From contig JASLBT010000072.1 of assembly GCA_030146445.1 (NCBI GenBank), positions 1-21,572 of the forward strand: a stretch of DNA of 21,572 bases, given 5' to 3'. A program made the position numbers and the translations under genes. Positions within the stretch are counted from its first letter, which is position 1. Each line of letters starts with the position of its first letter. Source of the stretch: Segetibacter sp. (lineage in GTDB: Bacteria; Bacteroidota; Bacteroidia; Chitinophagales; Chitinophagaceae). The notes under the pieces were generated by a model that ran no database searches, was not told where the DNA came from, and was given only the letters and a program-made list of their open reading frames with translations. Below, piece by piece: positions 6,939 through 14,502 of the stretch.

Positions 6939-9719
6939 GTGTTAAACCTATACAAGAAAAAACCCGTGCCTAAGCCAAGTAATCCGCCTGCAAAGCTGTA
7001 TTATTTGCAAGAGGTTTTATCTAATCTTCCTTCTGCTATTTTACTCGAAGACGAACAACGCAATATTCTGCTGACCAATCAACGTTTTTGCGACCTCTTC
7101 AATATACCTTTCACACCTGCTGAACTACAGGACTACCAATCTATAGACCTCGTAAGGGAGTTTATACAGCCGCTGGTGTCCCGCGATTTTTTTAAAGAAT
7201 CTAATAACATCATCAAGGCCCAGGTGCCTGTAAAGGATGAATATGTCCGGCTAACCGACAACCGCGTGCTTGTCCGGGACTATACCCCGGTTAAAGCCGG
7301 TGACGGTTCCGATTTACACCTTTGGGTATTAAAAGATGAAACGGTGGAGATTCGTGGTCGCGAGGAAGCAGAAGCAAAACGACTTTTTTACGAGGACGTA
7401 CTCAATAACCTCCCATCAGACATTGCGGTTTTCTCCCCCCACCACGAATACCTTTTTTTAAATCCCGTTGCAATCCGTGACCCTGAACTGCGCAAGTGGA
7501 TGATCGGCAAAACTGATGAAGATTATTGCCGGCTCAAGGGCAAAGACATTTCCATTGCAGAAACAAGAAAGAAAATCTACGAAAACGCACGAGCGTCTAA
7601 AAAAGGAATTGAATGGGAGGAGTTGCTGGTTACCCGTAGCGGCCAGGAAGAGTACCATCTGAGGCGGATGAGCCCGATCTATGACGAACAGGGCGAGATG
7701 AAGATGCTTATAGGTTACGGCCTGAACATCAATGAACGTAAAAAGTTCGAACACCAGATCCAGTTAAGTGAGAAACGTTACCGCGACTTGTTTAACTACA
7801 GCAAAGCTATCATATTCACCCACGACCTCGAGGGCAAACTACTAACAGTAAACCCTGCCCTATGTGAGCGTACAGGTTTCACGCAGGAAGAACTGATTGG
7901 CAAAAGCCTCAAACAAATTCTTTATTCCGAAGACCACATCACGTTCGATGCGATATACCTCAAGGAATTTGAGATGGAGACAAAGGCCCGGGGGATATTC
8001 AGAATTTTAAACCGGGATGGCCGCAAGATTTATTGCCTTTATGAAAATTTCAAGGTTTCGGAGAAGGGGGAAGCACCTTACATCATCGGATTTGCACAGG
8101 ACGTTACTGAACGTATCAAAGCCGAAGAGGAGTTGAAAGAGGCTAAACGCCTAACCGAAGAAACCGCAAAAGTTAAAGAGGTGTTTCTTGCGAACATGAG
8201 TCACGAGATCCGAACGCCGATGAACGGGATAATAGGGATCTCGAACATGCTCGGTAAAACTCCGCTGCAACCTGAACAGAAGAACTACCTTAAAATTATT
8301 AATGACTCAGCAAAAACATTGTTGAACATCATCAATGATGTACTCGACATTGAAAAGATATCATCTGGTGAGGTACAAATCGAAAGCATTCCTTTTGACC
8401 TGGTCAGTACGACGAACTCAATAATCAGGTTATTTGAATATACTGGCAAGGAGAAAAACGTTGATTTTGTTTTTAACAACAACATCGGCAATTACCTGCC
8501 AATTTGTGGGGACCCGACACGTTTTAGCCAGGTGATGAATAACCTGCTCAGTAACGCCATCAAGTTCACCCATAGCGGTTCTATCACCGTAAATGCACTC
8601 ATAAGGGAGGAAACTGATGATGACCTGACGGTAGAGTTTTCGGTGCAGGATACAGGTATTGGCATTGAAGAAGACAAATTGATAAAGATCTTCAAACCAT
8701 ACATTCAGGCGAGCCCTGAAACTGCAAGAAAATATGGTGGTACCGGGTTGGGGCTGGCGATTACCAAGAACCTCATCGAACTACAAAAAGGAAGCATATG
8801 GGTTCAAAGTAAGCCTAATCATGGCAGTAAATTTTCTTTTACAATTACTTATAAGAAGCCAGGCAAAGACGACATTATCCCTGCAGAAACCGAAGACAAA
8901 CCAGGAAAGATTGAACTGGGCAAACTGAAGGTGCTGCTGGCTGAAGACAACGAAGTAAACCAGATGCTTGCATTGAACATCTTACACTATTGGGGCCTCG
9001 AGTGTAAAACTGCTGTCACCGGGGTAGAAGCTTTACAGTTGGTACAGCAGGAAGACTTCGATGTGATACTGATGGATATACAAATGCCCGAAAAAAGCGG
9101 ACTCGACGCAGCTGCCGAAATCAGGAAGCTTGATGATCCAAAGAAGAAAGACACGCCGATTATCGCCCTAACGGCAATCGCATTGAAAGGTGAAGAACAA
9201 AAGTATATAGCCGTCGGAATGGACGACTTTTTGACGAAGCCATTTAAGGAGAAAGACCTTCATGACGTTATTTCGAGGGTAATAAAACACGAAGGTGCAT
9301 TTGGACGGTCTTTTCCGGTGAGGGAACAGATACTGCAGAAAGTTGAAGCGACTGAAACTTCGACAACAATTACGGAGGAAAAAGTTTACGATATGCATCT
9401 TGTCAACGACCTGGCAAGAGGTAGTGAAGAGTTTGTCGTCACACTTACAAAGATCTTTATCGATACTATTCCGGCTGCGGTTACCCAGATGAAAAAAGCA
9501 GCTGAAGCACAGGACTGGATTACGGTAAGCAAAATGGCTCATAAGATCAAGCCGACACTTGAAACCATGTGTATCAATAGCGTTAAGGACGACGTTCGTA
9601 CTCTTGAGTCTGATGCCAAAAAGAAGATCAATCTTGATAGTTTGTTTCCGCTGATTATCAAAGTGGAAGAGGTGGTGAACCTCGCAACCGAGCAGCTCAA
9701 ACGGGAATATTCCTTGTAA
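6939..9719 (+). CDS. soluble hybrid histidine kinase: PAS x3-HisKA-HATPase-REC-Hpt
   Basis: A 926-residue multi-step phosphorelay kinase. Three PAS-like domains lie at about 20-140, 145-270 and 275-395; the third ends with the PAC wording IIGFAQDVTERIKAEEEL. HisKA has phospho-acceptor H422 (FLANMSHEIRTPMNGI). HATPase has the N-box NLLSNAIKFT (about 534-543), DTGIG (571-575) and GGTGLGL (about 600-606). A receiver domain (LLAEDNEVNQ...VILMDIQMPEKSG) has D713 and the KPF lysine. A C-terminal Hpt domain has H868 in MAHKIKPTLETM. No signal peptide or transmembrane segment is visible, so it should sense a cytoplasmic signal. It starts at GTG 6939, 131 bases after the sigma-54 regulator, whose D57 is the natural end point of the relay. 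A strong terminator follows. Confidence 0.93.
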   Translation: MLNLYKKKPVPKPSNPPAKLYYLQEVLSNLPSAILLEDEQRNILLTNQRFCDLFNIPFTPAELQDYQSIDLVREFIQPLVSRDFFKESNNIIKAQVPVKDEYVRLTDNRVLVRDYTPVKAGDGSDLHLWVLKDETVEIRGREEAEAKRLFYEDVLNNLPSDIAVFSPHHEYLFLNPVAIRDPELRKWMIGKTDEDYCRLKGKDISIAETRKKIYENARASKKGIEWEELLVTRSGQEEYHLRRMSPIYDEQGEMKMLIGYGLNINERKKFEHQIQLSEKRYRDLFNYSKAIIFTHDLEGKLLTVNPALCERTGFTQEELIGKSLKQILYSEDHITFDAIYLKEFEMETKARGIFRILNRDGRKIYCLYENFKVSEKGEAPYIIGFAQDVTERIKAEEELKEAKRLTEETAKVKEVFLANMSHEIRTPMNGIIGISNMLGKTPLQPEQKNYLKIINDSAKTLLNIINDVLDIEKISSGEVQIESIPFDLVSTTNSIIRLFEYTGKEKNVDFVFNNNIGNYLPICGDPTRFSQVMNNLLSNAIKFTHSGSITVNALIREETDDDLTVEFSVQDTGIGIEEDKLIKIFKPYIQASPETARKYGGTGLGLAITKNLIELQKGSIWVQSKPNHGSKFSFTITYKKPGKDDIIPAETEDKPGKIELGKLKVLLAEDNEVNQMLALNILHYWGLECKTAVTGVEALQLVQQEDFDVILMDIQMPEKSGLDAAAEIRKLDDPKKKDTPIIALTAIALKGEEQKYIAVGMDDFLTKPFKEKDLHDVISRVIKHEGAFGRSFPVREQILQKVEATETSTTITEEKVYDMHLVNDLARGSEEFVVTLTKIFIDTIPAAVTQMKKAAEAQDWITVSKMAHKIKPTLETMCINSVKDDVRTLESDAKKKINLDSLFPLIIKVEEVVNLATEQLKREYSL

Positions 9720-9741
9720 TAAACTTAATCGTGTACGTTAG

Positions 9742-9772
9742 GGGCCTTTGAAAAAAGGCCCTTTTCGTTTTT
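9742..9772 (+). terminator. Rho-independent terminator after the hybrid kinase
   Basis: GGGCCTTT (9742-9749), loop GAAA, AAAGGCCC (9754-9761), then TTTTCGTTTTT. It lies 23 bases past the kinase stop codon and closes the two-gene signalling unit. Confidence 0.92.
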
Positions 9773-10079
9773 GGCTTCAATACATTCTTGTAGATGTATT
9801 TGCACATTCAGCGAACGAACGTCGTCGATGGTTTTCTTTCGCTATTGCTATTCTCCTCTGTGGTTATATAGGCCGGTATTGAATCGGATGGCAGGTAAAC
9901 GCACGACTTTAGCGAATGCCTGAAGAATACTACGTCGTATCTAGCTGCCTTTACGGATTTTTGTCAGTGACCGGTTGTCTACAACTTGAAACCGCTTAGG
10001 CTGTCCTCGTCGGTCGCACGATGGCATGATTCTTAATCTCGTTGTATCGGCAAGTTCAAAAACTTCAAAATAAACTGTT
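9773..10079. other. intergenic region, no gene seen
   Basis: Between the kinase terminator and the SRPBCC gene I see no supported reading frame, RNA gene or repeat. It should contain the promoter of the downstream gene, but no full TAnnTTTG box with a spaced TTG is present. TGTATTTG near 9797 is a one-mismatch match and lies far from the start. Confidence 0.5.
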
Positions 10080-10778
10080 ATGACTGAAAATATTTCTAAA
10101 GAAACCAATGCTGCCCATCGCAGCCGTGTAAATATCGACTCTACCGAACGGATTGTTTCTTCTGCCGTGGGTGGCCTGTTGCTTTCTCTCGGATTGGTGC
10201 GAAATAACAAGACGAAAGTGCCTTCAATAATAGCAGGAGCCGTACTCATAGCAAGGGGCCTGACCGGTTATTCGTTTCTGTACAAAGCCATGGGCAAGGA
10301 GCGTGTTCCACAGGTTGCAAAAAACATCAATATAAGAACGAATATCGTTGTGAATAAGCCCAGGTCGGAGGTTTATGCATTTTGGCGTGAGCTTGAAAAC
10401 CTGCCGCTGTTCATGAGCCACCTAAAGAGCGTGGACAAGATTGATGAAAAGTACTCGGTATGGAAGGCGAAGATACCTGGTCAGCCGCTTACTGTCGACT
10501 GGACCGCAGAGATCGTAAAGGAAGACCCTGATAATTTCATTGGGTGGAGTTCCATTCCAGACTCGACTATTGACAACGCCGGCAAGGTAGCCTTTGTTGA
10601 TATAGATAACGGGCGGTCGACCGAAGTAGACGTAACTATAACTTATCGTCCGCCGCTCGGTGTTCTCGGAACCGGGGTCGCTTTACTGTTAAATAATGTT
10701 TTTGAAAAGATGGTCCACAACGACATTCAGAACTTCAAAGTATTCATGGAAACCGGAAAACTCGTCAAAACCAAATAA
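10080..10778 (+). CDS. DUF2892 membrane segment fused to SRPBCC (cyclase/dehydrase-like) domain
   Basis: A 232-residue protein in two parts. Residues about 14-75 resemble the DUF2892/YgaP transmembrane domain: two short helices (IVSSAVGGLLLSLGLV and VPSIIAGAVLIARGLTGYSFLY) with the family's NIDSTERI start and GLTGYSFLYKAMG end. Residues about 85-222 form an SRPBCC (START/polyketide-cyclase-like) fold, recognisable from VNKPRSEVYAFWRELENLPLFMSHLKSVDKID, the W/GW strands and the closing helix (MVHNDIQNFKVFMETG). Such proteins bind hydrophobic ligands, but the ligand and activity are unknown. The ATG at 10080 is the clear start. It is a single-gene unit, with a perfect hairpin terminator about 90 bases downstream. 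Confidence 0.88.
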   Translation: MTENISKETNAAHRSRVNIDSTERIVSSAVGGLLLSLGLVRNNKTKVPSIIAGAVLIARGLTGYSFLYKAMGKERVPQVAKNINIRTNIVVNKPRSEVYAFWRELENLPLFMSHLKSVDKIDEKYSVWKAKIPGQPLTVDWTAEIVKEDPDNFIGWSSIPDSTIDNAGKVAFVDIDNGRSTEVDVTITYRPPLGVLGTGVALLLNNVFEKMVHNDIQNFKVFMETGKLVKTK

Positions 10779-10870
10779 TGCTGTCGGGACGTAGCTATTA
10801 TGTCCATTGACAAAGTTTGGCAGACCCGGTAAACACGGTCCGCCTGTTTATTTAACCAATTGAAATGCAC

Positions 10871-10904
10871 AAGAAAAAAGCCACTGCAGAGTGGCTTTTT
10901 TCTT
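10871..10904 (+). terminator. perfect 15-bp terminator hairpin
   Basis: AAGAAAAAAGCCACT (10871-10885), loop GCAG, AGTGGCTTTTTTCTT (10890-10904) is a perfect inverted repeat whose A/T arms provide a U-tract in either direction. It ends the SRPBCC transcript. The 195 bases that follow, up to the next gene, hold no recognisable gene or RNA. Confidence 0.92.
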
Positions 10905-11099
10905 CGGAACGTGTAAGGAAGGTCCAGGCCTTCTAACCGGGCAAATACGGCTGTTGCGCGGCGGGTACCGTTTACCTGAAAGGTCTTGACCTGTAAAAGG
11001 CAATCAGCCATTCACATGGTTTATAGACGGCACAAGGTTTTTATATATTTAGCTGATGGCAGTATTAGGCTGCCTACCATTCATCATTAAGGAAACAAC

Positions 11100-11327
11100 A
11101 TGGAAAAGCATACCAAAACAGCCCATTTTAAAGGTGGTCCGATTGATGGTCAAACCCGCCAATTAGATAGTAATCAATCGGTTTACAAACATGAGCAGCC
11201 ACCCCTTTCCGACGACATCAGGCTCGGGGAAGTACCTGTAGGGTTCTTTCCGCCGATGCATGAATATGTTTACGTAGAAGAACCCATGGGGAGCGGAACG
11301 TTTATATTCAAAGAACAACACCACTAA
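11100..11327 (+). CDS. small hypothetical protein with GGPIDG motif
   Basis: A 75-residue soluble protein without recognised function. It begins MEKHTKTAHFKGGPIDGQTR. The hydrophobic-GGP-x-DG-x motif resembles the opening of several small uncharacterised proteins of phages and bacteria, where the rest is a short beta-rich domain. The C-terminal half (MHEYVYVEEPMGSGTFIFKEQ) also looks like two beta strands. The start is good: AAGGAAAC lies just upstream of the ATG. No signal peptide, metal-binding cluster or membrane segment is seen. It stands alone between a terminator and the peroxiredoxin gene. Confidence 0.65.
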   Translation: MEKHTKTAHFKGGPIDGQTRQLDSNQSVYKHEQPPLSDDIRLGEVPVGFFPPMHEYVYVEEPMGSGTFIFKEQHH

Positions 11328-11441
11328 CCGCCGGTTGCCTGGGTTATTTGCTTTCTGCCTGCACACATCGCTGGGTTAAGCGATAGGGACCTGCTTTACC
11401 GTTGCCAGGAACTACATCACATCAGCTTCAAACCTAATAAT

Positions 11442-11915
11442 ATGGCTCTTCAAATTGGCGACATTGCTCCTGATTTCACATTGTATGACACAAAAAAGCA
11501 AAAGGTGTCGCTCTCTTCGTTCCGAGGCAGAAATGTGGTGATCCTTTTCTATCCGTTTGCTTTTTCAAGTGTCTGTACAGCGGAATTATGTAATATGCGC
11601 GATAACCTTAGCTTGTACAACAGCTTGAACGCTGAAATTCTTGCGATCTCTGTGGATTCGGTATATACCCTTTCGAGATTCCGGGAAGATCAAAAGTTGA
11701 ATTTTGAGCTATTGAGCGACTTCAACAAAGAAGTTTCTCAGAAATATGAAGCTCTGTTTGAGGTATTCCCGAGTTTGGAGATGAGGGGCGTGAGCAAGAG
11801 AGCAGCTTTTGTTCTCGATAAAAATGGCGTCATTATATTTGCGCAAATAAACGAGAAGCCCCAGGATCTCCCTGATTTTAGCGCTATTCAGGCAGCCTTA
11901 AGGGCTGAGAATTAA
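11442..11915 (+). CDS. peroxiredoxin, PrxQ/BCP-like (AhpC/TSA fold)
   Basis: A thiol peroxidase of 157 residues that would reduce hydrogen peroxide and organic hydroperoxides with electrons from thioredoxin or a similar thiol donor. It has the thioredoxin-fold start (IGDIAPDFTLYDTKKQKVSLSSFRGRNVVILFYPF). The catalytic motif FSSVCTAELC has peroxidatic C45 and a second cysteine C50 five residues later, the arrangement of PrxQ-type enzymes with an intrahelical resolving cysteine. The overall wording (AFSSVCTAELCNMRDN, RGVSKRAAFVLDKNGVI) is also close to AhpE-like one-Cys enzymes, so the subfamily is not certain. The ATG at 11442 is the clear start. The protein is cytoplasmic, with no signal peptide, and no OxyR gene is adjacent. 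Confidence 0.9.
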   Translation: MALQIGDIAPDFTLYDTKKQKVSLSSFRGRNVVILFYPFAFSSVCTAELCNMRDNLSLYNSLNAEILAISVDSVYTLSRFREDQKLNFELLSDFNKEVSQKYEALFEVFPSLEMRGVSKRAAFVLDKNGVIIFAQINEKPQDLPDFSAIQAALRAEN

Positions 11916-11987
11916 CAATATCTGGCAAAAATTTTGCGTTGAAGAACTTATGAGTTACTTTTATTATGAACGAATGATAACCAGCGA

Positions 11988-12335
11988 ATGATGAGAAAAC
12001 TTTTACCTCTTTTCTTTATACTGTTTGGCGCTTCTGCAAAAGCACAGGTACCAAAAACTTCGCCACTGAATCCCATGGAGTTTCATGAGAAAGTACTGAA
12101 GTTTTATCCCAATCCTGCAGTCAGTTCTATAAACTTTGAATTTCAAAAGACAATCAATAAAGACTATACGCTGCAGGTGTATAATTTTGTTGGGAAAAAA
12201 GTTTACGAAGTAACAGCTGTTGGACAAAAAACGGCCATCTCCTTATCCGACTTTTACCGGGGCGTTTATATCTTTCAACTTCGGGATAAATCAGGTCGAA
12301 TTATTGAGTCCGGTAAATTCCAGGTTGCCAAATAG
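11988..12335 (+). CDS. small secreted protein with T9SS type A sorting domain
   Basis: A 115-residue protein made almost entirely of two targeting signals. The N-terminus is a Sec signal peptide (MMRKLLPLFFILFGASAKAQ, cleavage probably after A18 or Q20). A linker of about 20 residues is followed by a T9SS type A C-terminal domain: FYPNPAVSSINFEF, then LQVYNFVGKKVYE, then ISLSDFYRGVYIFQLRDKSGRIIESGKFQVAK. In the type IX system this domain directs cargo through the outer membrane and is normally attached to a large enzyme or adhesin; here there is no such passenger. The start may be the second ATG (11991). It stands alone with a strong terminator downstream. It could be a decayed large cargo gene or a genuine small surface protein. 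Confidence 0.9.
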   Translation: MMRKLLPLFFILFGASAKAQVPKTSPLNPMEFHEKVLKFYPNPAVSSINFEFQKTINKDYTLQVYNFVGKKVYEVTAVGQKTAISLSDFYRGVYIFQLRDKSGRIIESGKFQVAK

Positions 12336-12373
12336 CTTACCAGCTTACTTATCAAGCCTGGTTGTTAATTTAT

Positions 12374-12399
12374 AAGCCCGCTCTTGCGGGTTTTTTTTT
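12374..12399 (+). terminator. Rho-independent terminator after the T9SS protein gene
   Basis: CCCGC (12377-12381), loop TCTT, GCGGG (12386-12390), flanked by AA on the left and followed by nine T residues (12391-12399). It separates the T9SS gene from the convergent rlmI-like gene. Confidence 0.93.
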
Positions 12400-12449
12400 G
12401 ATAAGCTCTGCTGTTGATCAAACAGCTATAAACTGTTTTAAACATTCAC

Positions 12450-13622
12450 TTACAAAACCTGGATGATAAGAAACTTTAGATAATTGGTATTTTCTATGCC
12501 CCACAAAATCGGGTGATCTCCGGATTGAGCATTGAATACAACTTGCCGGATGTTTCTTTTCGCGTCTTTTGCAGCATCCTGGATTGTTTTCATAAAAAGC
12601 TCTGGAGACACGAGGTTTGTACAACTGCTGGTTACCAGGAAGCCACCAGGTTTCACCAGTTTCATTCCACGCAGATTAATTTCTTTGTAACCTGAAACCG
12701 CCTTTCCGATGTTTTCACGGCTTTTAGTAAAAGCAGGTGGGTCCAGCATTACCACGTCGTAAGACCGGTTTTCTTTTACCCACAGTTTTAGTGCGTCGAA
12801 TGCGTTTACCTCAGTAAACTTGCATACCTGTTCAAGTCCGTTGATGGTGGCGTTTGTGGTTGCCTGTGCGACCGCGTTTGCTGAAATATCCAGGCCCAAA
12901 ACGCTTTTTGCGCCATAGTGAGCGGCGTGTATTTCGAATGTGCCGGTGTAGGTAAACACACCCAGCACGTCAGCATCCTTAACTATATGTCTGATTGCCC
13001 TTCTGTTATCCTGCTGGTCGAGAAAATAGCCGGTTTTTTGGCCGTTCTCAACGTCTACCAAAAATTTTAAGCCGTTTTCGTTGATGAGGACGTTTGTGTC
13101 AAACGGCTCACTCAAAAATCCTTTTTTCTGCTGGAGCCCCTCCAACTCGCGCACCGGCACGTCATTTCTTTCGTAGATGCCTTTCGGATTGAATAATTTC
13201 TGTAATACCTGTACGATTGTATCCTTCCACAGGTCCATACCCAGGGAAAGCGTTTGCACTACAAAGTATGAGTTGAACTTATCAATGATCAATGCCGGCA
13301 ACAAGTCTGCTTCACCAAATACCAGCCGGCAGTTCTCGGTATAACCTGTTTTCTGCCGATAATCCCATGCTGCAGATATTCTACGAAGAAAAAAGTCGGC
13401 ATTTATTTCCTCCTGACGGTCACGGCTGAGCAACCGGACAACAATTTGAGATTTTGGATTAGCATACCCCCGTCCGACAAATTTTTGATCTGCAGTAAAG
13501 ACCTCCACGATTTGCCCTGGTTCAACTTTATCATCTATTGTAGCAATCTCGTTGTTGAAAATCCACGGATGCCCGTTGGCTATTCGGGTACTTATCTTCT
13601 TATTCAGGATCACCTTTGTCAT
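12450..13622 (-). CDS. rlmI: RlmI-like 23S rRNA (cytosine-C5) methyltransferase
   Basis: A 390-residue SAM-dependent RNA methyltransferase of the RlmI/YccW family; E. coli RlmI makes m5C1962 in 23S rRNA. Residues 1-75 are a PUA RNA-binding domain (KISTRIANGHPWIFNNEI...VGRGYANPKSQIVVRLL). A central EEHEE-like domain follows (LVFGEADLLPALIIDKFNSYFVVQ). The Rossmann methyltransferase part has VLGVFTYTGTFEIHAAHYGAKSVLGLDIS for SAM binding, the catalytic-site motif LDPPAFTKS, and SSCTNLVSPELF, where the family's usual SSC motif carries the cysteine. The ATG at 13622 fits the family start. A TATCTTTG box only five bases upstream suggests a leaderless mRNA. It is convergent with the T9SS gene and divergent from grpE. 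The exact target base is inferred from the family. Confidence 0.9.
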   Translation of the reverse strand: MTKVILNKKISTRIANGHPWIFNNEIATIDDKVEPGQIVEVFTADQKFVGRGYANPKSQIVVRLLSRDRQEEINADFFLRRISAAWDYRQKTGYTENCRLVFGEADLLPALIIDKFNSYFVVQTLSLGMDLWKDTIVQVLQKLFNPKGIYERNDVPVRELEGLQQKKGFLSEPFDTNVLINENGLKFLVDVENGQKTGYFLDQQDNRRAIRHIVKDADVLGVFTYTGTFEIHAAHYGAKSVLGLDISANAVAQATTNATINGLEQVCKFTEVNAFDALKLWVKENRSYDVVMLDPPAFTKSRENIGKAVSGYKEINLRGMKLVKPGGFLVTSSCTNLVSPELFMKTIQDAAKDAKRNIRQVVFNAQSGDHPILWGIENTNYLKFLIIQVL

Positions 13623-13626
13623 GCGA

Positions 13627-13634
13627 CAAAGATA
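13627..13634 (-). promoter_or_regulatory. candidate -7 box for rlmI
   Basis: On the minus strand TATCTTTG fits TAnnTTTG and ends five bases before the ATG, so the transcript would start at or within a few bases of the start codon. No TTG lies at the -33 position. Confidence 0.4.
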
Positions 13635-13691
13635 ATTTTACGGATTGTCTTATACGGTATTTTAAAAATGCCAATTTGACCAGAAAAGCGC

Positions 13692-13720
13692 TTTGGCAAA
13701 CACTTTGACCTTTAATTTTG
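13692..13720 (+). promoter_or_regulatory. Bacteroidota-type promoter for grpE-dnaJ
   Basis: TTTG (13692-13695), 17 bases, then TAATTTTG (13713-13720), matching the TTTG / TAnnTTTG housekeeping promoter. Transcription would begin near 13727, about ten bases before the grpE ATG. No CIRCE repeat is seen, so heat control by HrcA is not supported here. Confidence 0.6.
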
Positions 13721-13736
13721 CGCAAAAAAATATAGT

Positions 13737-14303
13737 ATGGAAGAAAAAGAAATACCCCAGGAGGAAACTGCAACTTCAGAAGAAATGATCAATTTGAATT
13801 CCGATGAAAATATGCCTGGGACTTCTCACTTGAGTGACCCTTTTGCACAGGACTCTGAAAGCGAAAAACTTAAAACGGAGATAGCTGAGCAGAAAGACAA
13901 ATACTTACGATTATTTTCAGACTTTGATAATTACAGGCGGAGAACCGCTAAAGAAAGAATTGAGTTAAGTCAAACCGCAGGGAAGGAAATAATCACTTCT
14001 CTTCTTGAGGTACTGGATGACGCTGAACGTGCGGAAAAGCAATTTCAGGATACGACTGACGTTAACCAGGTGAAGGAAGGCGTTACCCTGGTATTCAATA
14101 AACTGAGAACCATTTTACAATCCAAAGGGCTTAAACCGATGGAAAGTGTGAATACCGAGTTTGACGTTGAAAAACATGAAGCAATTACCGAAATTCCTGC
14201 GCCAACTAACGAACTTCAGGGTAAAGTGCTGGACGAGGTAACCAAAGGGTATTACCTGAATGACAAAATCATCAGGCACGCGAAAGTGGTTGTCGGCAAA
14301 TAG
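13737..14303 (+). CDS. grpE: nucleotide exchange factor GrpE
   Basis: GrpE releases ADP from the Hsp70 chaperone DnaK. The 188-residue protein has the usual plan. There is a disordered acidic N-terminus (about 1-40), then a long coiled-coil dimerisation helix (ESEKLKTEIAEQKDKYLRLFSDFDNYRRRTAKERIEL). Its FDNYRRRTAKE segment is the GrpE hallmark. Next come the four-helix region (LLEVLDDAERA) and a beta domain that contacts DnaK, ending GYYLNDKIIRHAKVVVGK, also characteristic. The ATG at 13737 sits behind a good Bacteroidota promoter. dnaJ follows 199 bases downstream; dnaK is not in the window. Confidence 0.97.
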   Translation: MEEKEIPQEETATSEEMINLNSDENMPGTSHLSDPFAQDSESEKLKTEIAEQKDKYLRLFSDFDNYRRRTAKERIELSQTAGKEIITSLLEVLDDAERAEKQFQDTTDVNQVKEGVTLVFNKLRTILQSKGLKPMESVNTEFDVEKHEAITEIPAPTNELQGKVLDEVTKGYYLNDKIIRHAKVVVGK

Positions 14304-14472
14304 AAAAGCGCTGACAAATACCTTACTAGGGAAAGCGATAGAATCTGATGTATTACTCGGCAACATACTGATACGGAGCTCTCGCCGGAACTGGCATATA
14401 GCAGTGACGCTGCGGGAAACCTGGCGGAGGGAAACGGATTGAAACTTATAACTGTAGGTGACATAAAAAAAT

Positions 14473-14490
14473 CCATGGTGTGCACCATGG
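14473..14490 (+). repeat. 8-bp inverted repeat just upstream of dnaJ
   Basis: CCATGGTG (14473-14480), two bases (TG), CACCATGG (14483-14490). It ends 12 bases before the dnaJ ATG, where ribosomes would bind. It could be an operator for a dimeric regulator. As RNA, a stem with a slightly larger loop could mask the start region and melt with heat. It is not a terminator because no T-run follows. Confidence 0.55.
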
Positions 14491-14502
14491 TATTTGCATA
14501 AA

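Noticed and set aside
9168..9542. 124-codon minus-strand frame inside the hybrid kinase
   Set aside because: It is antisense to the well-supported receiver/Hpt coding region and shows no domain of its own.
10727..11011. 94-codon minus-strand frame
   Set aside because: It runs through the perfect terminator hairpin and into the SRPBCC gene's 3' end; composition is not protein-like.
11925..11937. GCAAAA-A-TTTTGC palindrome after the peroxiredoxin gene
   Set aside because: It is short and A/T-rich, expected by chance, with no T-run and no second copy seen.
14260..14442. 60-codon plus-strand frame in the grpE-dnaJ gap
   Set aside because: It starts inside grpE in another frame and has no recognisable sequence or ribosome binding site.
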